Shown: in pieces, positions 59,918-64,000 of the stretch
Position numbering within the stretch: position 1 is the first letter of the stretch
Layout: each line of letters begins with the position of its first letter
Source: Ramlibacter alkalitolerans
GTDB taxonomy: Bacteria > Pseudomonadota > Gammaproteobacteria > Burkholderiales > Burkholderiaceae_C
Length of the DNA: 64,000 bases
NCBI RefSeq assembly: GCF_016722765.1
Contig: NZ_JAEQND010000003.1
Span: forward strand, 186,001 to 250,000
Direction: 5' to 3'
Made by a program: the position numbers and the translations under genes
Notes under the pieces: generated by a model
The model's database searches: none
What the model saw: only the letters and a program-made list of their open reading frames with translations
What the model was told of the DNA's origin: nothing

Positions 59918-60916
59918 ATGGACAGGTTGCGCGTACCGATGCAGGACCAGGAGCGGTTCAACAACACGCTGCCGTGGCACGAACTGGCTGCCGACGTGAC
60001 GCCTTCGGAGCGCGTGTTCGTGGTGCACCACCTCGGCATCCCGCAGATGCCGCCCGTGCAGGATTGGTACCTGGTGGTGGATGGCCTAGTTGAGCGCCCC
60101 TTGCGGCTGGGGCTGTCCGACCTGCAGGGGTTCGAGCGCCGCGAGGTGCTTGCCGTCCACGAGTGCGCCGGCAGCCCGCTGCGCCCCACCGTGCCGGTCC
60201 GGCGGGTGGCCAACGTGCGCTGGTCCGGGGTCACGCTGGCCAGCGTGCTGCGCGGCGCCGGCATCGCAGCAGCGGCGCGCTACGTCTGGGCCACGGGTGC
60301 GGACGGCGGCATCTATCCGCCCACGGGCCATCCCAACGAGTGCTATCGCAAGGACCTGCCGCTGGCCAAGGCGCTGCAGGACGAGGTGCTGCTCGCCTGG
60401 GAAATGAATGGCGCTGCACTCGACACGCGGCATGGCGCACCCGTGCGCCTGGTGGTTCCGGGCTTCTACGGCACCAACTCGGTGAAGTGGCTGACGGCCC
60501 TTTCGCTGCAGCCCGATCGCGCCGACGGCTACTTCACGCAGACCTTGTACAACGACGAGGTGGTGCGTGACGGTGAAAAGGTGGCGCAGCCGGTCTGGGC
60601 GACGGCGCCCAATTCCGTGATCGTGGCGCCTGCGCTGGGCGCGCAACTCCCCGTCGGCCGCTGCGACATCCGGGGCTGGGCATGGGGGGCAGCGCCGATC
60701 GCCACCGTGGCGGTGAGTACGGATGGCGGCCAGCGCTGGATGCCGGCGCAGCTGCGGCCCCGGCGGGAGTTCGGCTGGCAGGGCTTCGGCGCCAGCTGGG
60801 ACGCAACCGCCGGCGCGCACACCTTGATGTGCCGCGCGACCGACGCGCAAGGCGTGGCGCAACCGCTTTCCGGCGCACGCAACGAGGTGATGCGGCTGGC
60901 CGTCAGCGTCGGCTGA
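59918..60916 (+). CDS. Sulfite-oxidase-family molybdopterin enzyme, cytoplasmic
   Basis: A 332-residue protein of the sulfite oxidase fold. The Mo-ligating Cys83 lies in HECAGSPLRP; the substrate/cofactor region GTNSVKWLTAL follows near residue 190. The C-terminal dimerisation domain (RGWAWGAAPIATVAVSTDGG) is present. No signal peptide and no haem domain. Start at 59918 is chosen for GGGG 6 bases before it; ATGs at 59879 and 59900 lie in the operator. It overlaps the end of the GntR gene by 14 bases on the opposite strand. The substrate is unknown. Confidence 0.88.
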   Translation: MDRLRVPMQDQERFNNTLPWHELAADVTPSERVFVVHHLGIPQMPPVQDWYLVVDGLVERPLRLGLSDLQGFERREVLAVHECAGSPLRPTVPVRRVANVRWSGVTLASVLRGAGIAAAARYVWATGADGGIYPPTGHPNECYRKDLPLAKALQDEVLLAWEMNGAALDTRHGAPVRLVVPGFYGTNSVKWLTALSLQPDRADGYFTQTLYNDEVVRDGEKVAQPVWATAPNSVIVAPALGAQLPVGRCDIRGWAWGAAPIATVAVSTDGGQRWMPAQLRPRREFGWQGFGASWDATAGAHTLMCRATDAQGVAQPLSGARNEVMRLAVSVG

Positions 60917-61694
60917 TCGCGGCCCTGGGGGCTTCGGCGGGTTGCGCCGCGTCCTGCTGCTCGCGCACGGCGCGCACCAGTTCCAGCCCATGCTCCGCGA
61001 TGTGGCGCTTGAGCAAGGCCACGGCCGTTGCGGCGTCGTTGCGCGAGCAGGCCAGGGCCATCTGCTCGTGCTCGTTGAGGACCGCGGCCCATTCCAGCGT
61101 GTTGGCCTCGCTGCGCTGCTGCAGTGGCACCATCGGATCGCTTTGCTCGATGTGCATGCGCATGTGGCGCGCGAACAGCTGCTGCAGGTTGTCGATCGCC
61201 GCCAGCAAGCGGGGCCTTCCCGCCGGCGCGTACAGGCGCTGATGGAACTCCCAGTTGAGTTCGCCCCAGCGGCCTTCGAACTCCGCGGCGGCATGGCTCT
61301 CGCTCGCCGAGCGCATGATGGCGCGCGCGCGCTCCACCACGGCCAGCGCCGCGTCGGTGTCGGCCCGCGTGAAGCGCTGTGCGGCGCGCTCGATGGCCAC
61401 CGTCTCCAGGGCCAGCCGCATCTCCAGGATTTCCTCGAAGTCCTCGGTGGACAGCGCGGTGACCACGACGCCGCGTCGCGGCTGCGTTTCCACCAGGCCC
61501 TCGCCCTCGAGCTTCAGCAAGGCCTCGCGGACCGGAACGCGGCTCACGCCGAACTTGCGCGCCACCTCCTCCTGCCGCAGGACCGTGCCACCCGGCAGCG
61601 CCCCGCGCAGGATCGCCTGCCGCAGCAGGCGCGTCACCGAATCCGTCATGGTCGGATTGATGGTCAACCCTGCCGCGTACTCGTCCAGATTCAT
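60903..61694 (-). CDS. GntR-family regulator (FCD type)
   Basis: A 263-residue regulator. The winged HTH covers about residues 15-80 (LRQEEVARKFGVSRVPVREALLKLEGEGLVETQPRRGVVV). The FCD ligand domain with metal-site His (WEFHQRLY, LKRHIAEHG) occupies residues 90-245. Start at 61694; a longer frame to 61790 would run through the operator. It is divergent from the nitrilase gene. Palindromes of the same type stand here and before the molybdoenzyme/Bug pair, so it likely represses the entire locus and is relieved by an organic acid substrate. Confidence 0.93.
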   Translation of the reverse strand: MNLDEYAAGLTINPTMTDSVTRLLRQAILRGALPGGTVLRQEEVARKFGVSRVPVREALLKLEGEGLVETQPRRGVVVTALSTEDFEEILEMRLALETVAIERAAQRFTRADTDAALAVVERARAIMRSASESHAAAEFEGRWGELNWEFHQRLYAPAGRPRLLAAIDNLQQLFARHMRMHIEQSDPMVPLQQRSEANTLEWAAVLNEHEQMALACSRNDAATAVALLKRHIAEHGLELVRAVREQQDAAQPAEAPRAAISRR

Positions 61695-61699
61695 TCTGG
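61685..61699. promoter_or_regulatory. Palindrome over the GntR start codon (CCAGA-N5-TCTGG)
   Basis: CCAGA (61685-61689) and TCTGG (61695-61699) flank the start codon (61692-61694). It is related to the half-sites of the larger palindromes. It could give autorepression. Confidence 0.4.
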
Positions 61700-61711
61700 G
61701 GATTTTAACAG

Positions 61712-61741
61712 TTGACGCTCGTTCTGGATAATCGATACGAT
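61712..61741 (+). promoter_or_regulatory. Promoter of the nitrilase gene, overlapped by the operator
   Basis: TTGACG (61712-61717) and TACGAT (61736-61741) with an 18-base spacer. The palindrome at 61724-61747 covers the -10 region, the usual place for a repressor site. Confidence 0.5.
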
Positions 61742-61747
61742 ATCCAG
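61724..61747. promoter_or_regulatory. Palindromic operator candidate O2 (CTGGAT-N12-ATCCAG)
   Basis: CTGGAT (61724-61729) and ATCCAG (61742-61747), the identical arms and spacing of O1. GTATAC follows at 61747-61752. It sits between the divergent GntR and nitrilase genes. Confidence 0.68.
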
Positions 61748-61767
61748 TATACAAATTCGCCCCGCCC

Positions 61768-62718
61768 ATGAACCCACCCAGCTCCGTCAACCGGGTCGCC
61801 GTCGTGCAGGCCGCTCCGGTGGCCTACGACACGCCGGCCACATTGCAGAAACTGCGCAAGTTCACGGAGGAGGCCGCCGCCAAGGGCGCCAAGCTGGTGC
61901 TGTTCCCTGAAGCCTTCGTCGGCGGCTACCCGCGCGGACTGAGCTTCGGGGCCACCATCGGCAACCGGTCCGCGGAAGGCCGTGACCAGTACCGCAGGTA
62001 CTGGGAAGCGGCGATCGACGTCCCCGGCGAGGATTGCGAGCGCATCGCGCAGACCGCGGCCCGCTTCGGCGTGTACCTGGTGGTGGGCGTCATCGAACGG
62101 GACGGCGGCACCCTCTATTGCACCGTCCTGTTCTTCGGTCCCGACGGCAGCTACCTGGGCAAGCACCGCAAGCTGATGCCCACGGGCAGCGAGCGGCTGG
62201 TGTGGGGCTTCGGTGACGGCTCCACGATGCCCGTGTTCGACACGCCGCTCGGCCGCATGGGTGCGGTGGTCTGCTGGGAGAACTACATGCCCCTGATGCG
62301 CGCCGCGCACTACGCCAAGGGGATCCAGATCTACCTGGCGCCGACGGCCGACGGCCGCGAGACCTGGCTCTCCACCATGCGCCACATCGCCATGGAGGGC
62401 CGCTGCTTCGTCCTCTCGTGCAACCAGTACGCGCTGCGCAGCGACTATCCGGGCGACTACGTTTCCGAGCTGGGCGAGGAGCCGGGCAAGGTGGCCTCGC
62501 GCGGTGGCAGCTGCATCGTCAACCCGCTGGGCCAGGTGCTCGCGGGACCCGATTTCGAGGGCGAGACCATCCTCACCGCGGACATCGACCTCGCCGACAT
62601 CGCGCGCGGCAAGTTCGACTTCGACGCCGTGGGCCACTACGCGCGCCCGGACGTGTTCCAGCTGGTGGTGAACGACAAGCCCACGGCTGCCGTTGTTTTT
62701 GAAAGGGACAAGCAGTGA
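61768..62718 (+). CDS. Nitrilase-family carbon-nitrogen hydrolase
   Basis: A 316-residue enzyme of the nitrilase branch with the full catalytic triad: Glu48 in [13 protein letters not shown], Lys135 in [11 protein letters not shown] and Cys169 in VVCWENYMP. Such enzymes hydrolyse nitriles to acids plus ammonia. It is soluble, with no signal peptide. The stop overlaps the next gene (ATGA at 62715-62718). It probably starts the catabolic branch of this locus, with the acid product or its precursor taken up via the Bug receptors. The substrate is unknown. Confidence 0.93.
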   Translation: MNPPSSVNRVAVVQAAPVAYDTPATLQKLRKFTEEAAAKGAKLVLFPEAFVGGYPRGLSFGATIGNRSAEGRDQYRRYWEAAIDVPGEDCERIAQTAARFGVYLVVGVIERDGGTLYCTVLFFGPDGSYLGKHRKLMPTGSERLVWGFGDGSTMPVFDTPLGRMGAVVCWENYMPLMRAAHYAKGIQIYLAPTADGRETWLSTMRHIAMEGRCFVLSCNQYALRSDYPGDYVSELGEEPGKVASRGGSCIVNPLGQVLAGPDFEGETILTADIDLADIARGKFDFDAVGHYARPDVFQLVVNDKPTAAVVFERDKQ

Positions 62719-63650
62719 AGATCCTGATCCTCGGCGCCGGCGGCATCGGCGGCCTGTTCGGCGGACGGCTGGCGTTGGCGGGAGCGGACGTGACCTTCCT
62801 GGTGCGCGACAAGCGCAAGTCGCAGCTCGATGACGATGGCATCCGGGTGGAGAGCCAGTTCGGCAATTTCTGCGTGCCGGTGCACTCGGTGACCGCCCGC
62901 GAAGTGAAGCCGGAGTTCGACCTCGTGATCCTGACCTGCAAGGCCTATGACCTGCCGTCGGCGATCGAGAGCGTGCGCCCGGGGCTGGCGCCGGGTGCGG
63001 CGGTGCTGCCCTTCCTCAATGGCCTCGCCCATCTCGAGGTCCTGAACCAGGCCTTCGGCGCGGCCAACGTGCTGGGTGGAACCGCCCGGGTGCAGGTCAC
63101 GATGACGCCCGACGGCGTGATCCGCCAGCTCAATGACTGGCAGACGCTCACCATCGGCGAACAGGACGGGCGCGTGTCCCCGCGGATCGAAGCCCTGAAG
63201 GCCGTCCTGGACCAGACCGGCGCCGAAGTGAAGGTTTCGCCGCAGATCCTGCGCGAGCTGTGGCTGAAGCTGGTGCATCTTTCCACCGTGGCAGGCATGA
63301 CCTGCCTGATGCGGGCGAACATCGGCGAGATCGTGCGCACGCCGGAAGGCTCCGCCCTGCTGGTGAAGTTCTTCGAGCGCAACGCCGAGATCGCGGCCCA
63401 CTTCGGCCACCGGCCGGACGACAAGTTCAGGAGCACGTACCTCGCGCTGTTCCGCCAGGCCGACGCGATGTACGAGGCGTCCATGCTGCGCGACCTGGAA
63501 AAGGGCGGCCGGATCGAGTCGGAGCAGATCCTCGGCGACATGCTGCGTCGCTGCCGCGAGGCAGGCCAGCCCGACGCGCTCCACCTGGCCGCGTACACCC
63601 ACGTGAAAGCTTTCGAGCAGCGCCGGGATGCCGGTCGCCTGCCTCGCTGA
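62715..63650 (+). CDS. Ketopantoate reductase (PanE/ApbA) family oxidoreductase
   Basis: A 311-residue NADPH-dependent dehydrogenase: [25 protein letters not shown] at the N terminus, [15 protein letters not shown], and an ApbA C-terminal helical domain ([22 protein letters not shown]). Because it is coupled to a nitrilase and a Bug receptor rather than to pantothenate genes, it likely acts on a 2-oxo or 2-hydroxy acid in a degradation pathway. That is inference from context. Confidence 0.88.
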   Translation: MKILILGAGGIGGLFGGRLALAGADVTFLVRDKRKSQLDDDGIRVESQFGNFCVPVHSVTAREVKPEFDLVILTCKAYDLPSAIESVRPGLAPGAAVLPFLNGLAHLEVLNQAFGAANVLGGTARVQVTMTPDGVIRQLNDWQTLTIGEQDGRVSPRIEALKAVLDQTGAEVKVSPQILRELWLKLVHLSTVAGMTCLMRANIGEIVRTPEGSALLVKFFERNAEIAAHFGHRPDDKFRSTYLALFRQADAMYEASMLRDLEKGGRIESEQILGDMLRRCREAGQPDALHLAAYTHVKAFEQRRDAGRLPR

Positions 63651-63660
63651 GGAGAAGACC

Positions 63661-64000
63661 ATGACCCTCTCCCGTCGCAGCGTCCTGGCGGCAGCAACGG
63701 TGCTCGCGTGCGGCGCCGGTGGCGCCTTCGCGCAGCCCTTTCCCGGCAAGCCGATCCGGCTGCTGGTCGGCTTTCCGCCCGGGGGCGGGGTCGACATCAT
63801 CGCTCGCGCGATCAGCCAGCGCCTGGGCGAAAGACTCGGCCAGCCCGTGATCGTGGAGAACCGGCCCGGCGCCGGCGGGAACATCGCGGCGGAGATGGTC
63901 GCGCGCGCGGCGCCCGATGGCTCGACCCTGCTGGTGAGCGCGGTGAGCAGCCTGGCGATCAGCGCCAGCCTGTACAAGAACCCGCGCTACGACCTGCTGA
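63661..64000 (+). CDS. Second Bug-type solute receptor (3' end cut by window)
   Basis: The frame is open from ATG 63661 to the window end (113 codons visible of about 325). Signal peptide MTLSRRSVLAAATVLACGAGGAFAQ, then FPGKPIRLLVGFPPGGGVDIIARAI and VENRPGAGGNIAAEMVA, hallmarks of the Bug/TctC family. GAGGAG lies 7 bases upstream, 10 bases after the PanE-like stop, so it belongs to the nitrilase operon. Confidence 0.93.
   Translation, partial: MTLSRRSVLAAATVLACGAGGAFAQPFPGKPIRLLVGFPPGGGVDIIARAISQRLGERLGQPVIVENRPGAGGNIAAEMVARAAPDGSTLLVSAVSSLAISASLYKNPRYDLL

Overview
The window is high-GC DNA with dense, overlapping operons. The gene content (box benzoyl-CoA epoxidation genes, Bug-type solute receptors, tetrahydromethanopterin-linked C1 genes, an APS-type CysH) points to Betaproteobacteria, order Burkholderiales, most likely a Comamonadaceae relative of Ramlibacter or Variovorax. 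The genus is an inference; no rRNA is present.

Layout. 1-3725: end of an fhc operon (fhcA partial, fhcD, fhcC) for H4MPT-linked formate/formaldehyde metabolism, plus a HAD phosphatase. 3731-11707: loose single genes (putative metallopeptidase, exported pentapeptide-repeat protein, small unknowns, DUF2254 membrane protein, a first glgX, an exported Asp-rich calcium-binding-type repeat protein). 11772-11906: tRNA-Asn with hairpin and -10 box. 11955-18654: ferredoxin reductase, FdxA, and a tightly packed sulfate assimilation operon (cysI, DUF934, cysH, cysD, cysN). 18866-21693: a degenerate receiver protein, mnmC and yggX. 21805-25385: sulfate-binding protein, FMN reductase, azoR and its divergent LysR regulator.

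25557-39344 is one long minus-strand glycogen/trehalose operon, glgB-glgC-glgX-treZ-[malQ::treY]-glgA. Its genes overlap by 4-14 bases, except possibly at the glgX/treZ junction. It includes a 1689-residue fusion of amylomaltase and maltooligosyltrehalose synthase. It contains enzymes to make ADP-glucose, polymerise and branch glycogen, debranch it, and turn maltodextrins into trehalose.

39496-52368 is an aerobic benzoate module: a LivFGMH-type ABC importer with its binding protein, benzoate-CoA ligase, a flavodoxin, the BoxR regulator, boxC and boxB, and a chemoreceptor facing them. boxA is not in the window. 52643-58185 holds tRNA-Pro and tRNA-Arg, a small DUF2158 gene, an MFS transporter coupled to a CitE-like lyase, and a DUF6502/DUF5666 gene pair.

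58189-64000 is a GntR-controlled catabolic locus: a ModA-like protein without signal peptide, a Bug receptor, a sulfite-oxidase-fold molybdoenzyme, a nitrilase, a ketopantoate-reductase-family enzyme and a second Bug receptor (cut by the window). Both divergent promoter regions carry the same palindrome, CTGGAT-N12-ATCCAG, which suggests one regulator controls the whole locus. Its substrate cannot be named from sequence. A family of about 90-base palindromic repeats (outer arms GTAGGCTGG / CCAGCCTAC) recurs between genes at four places.
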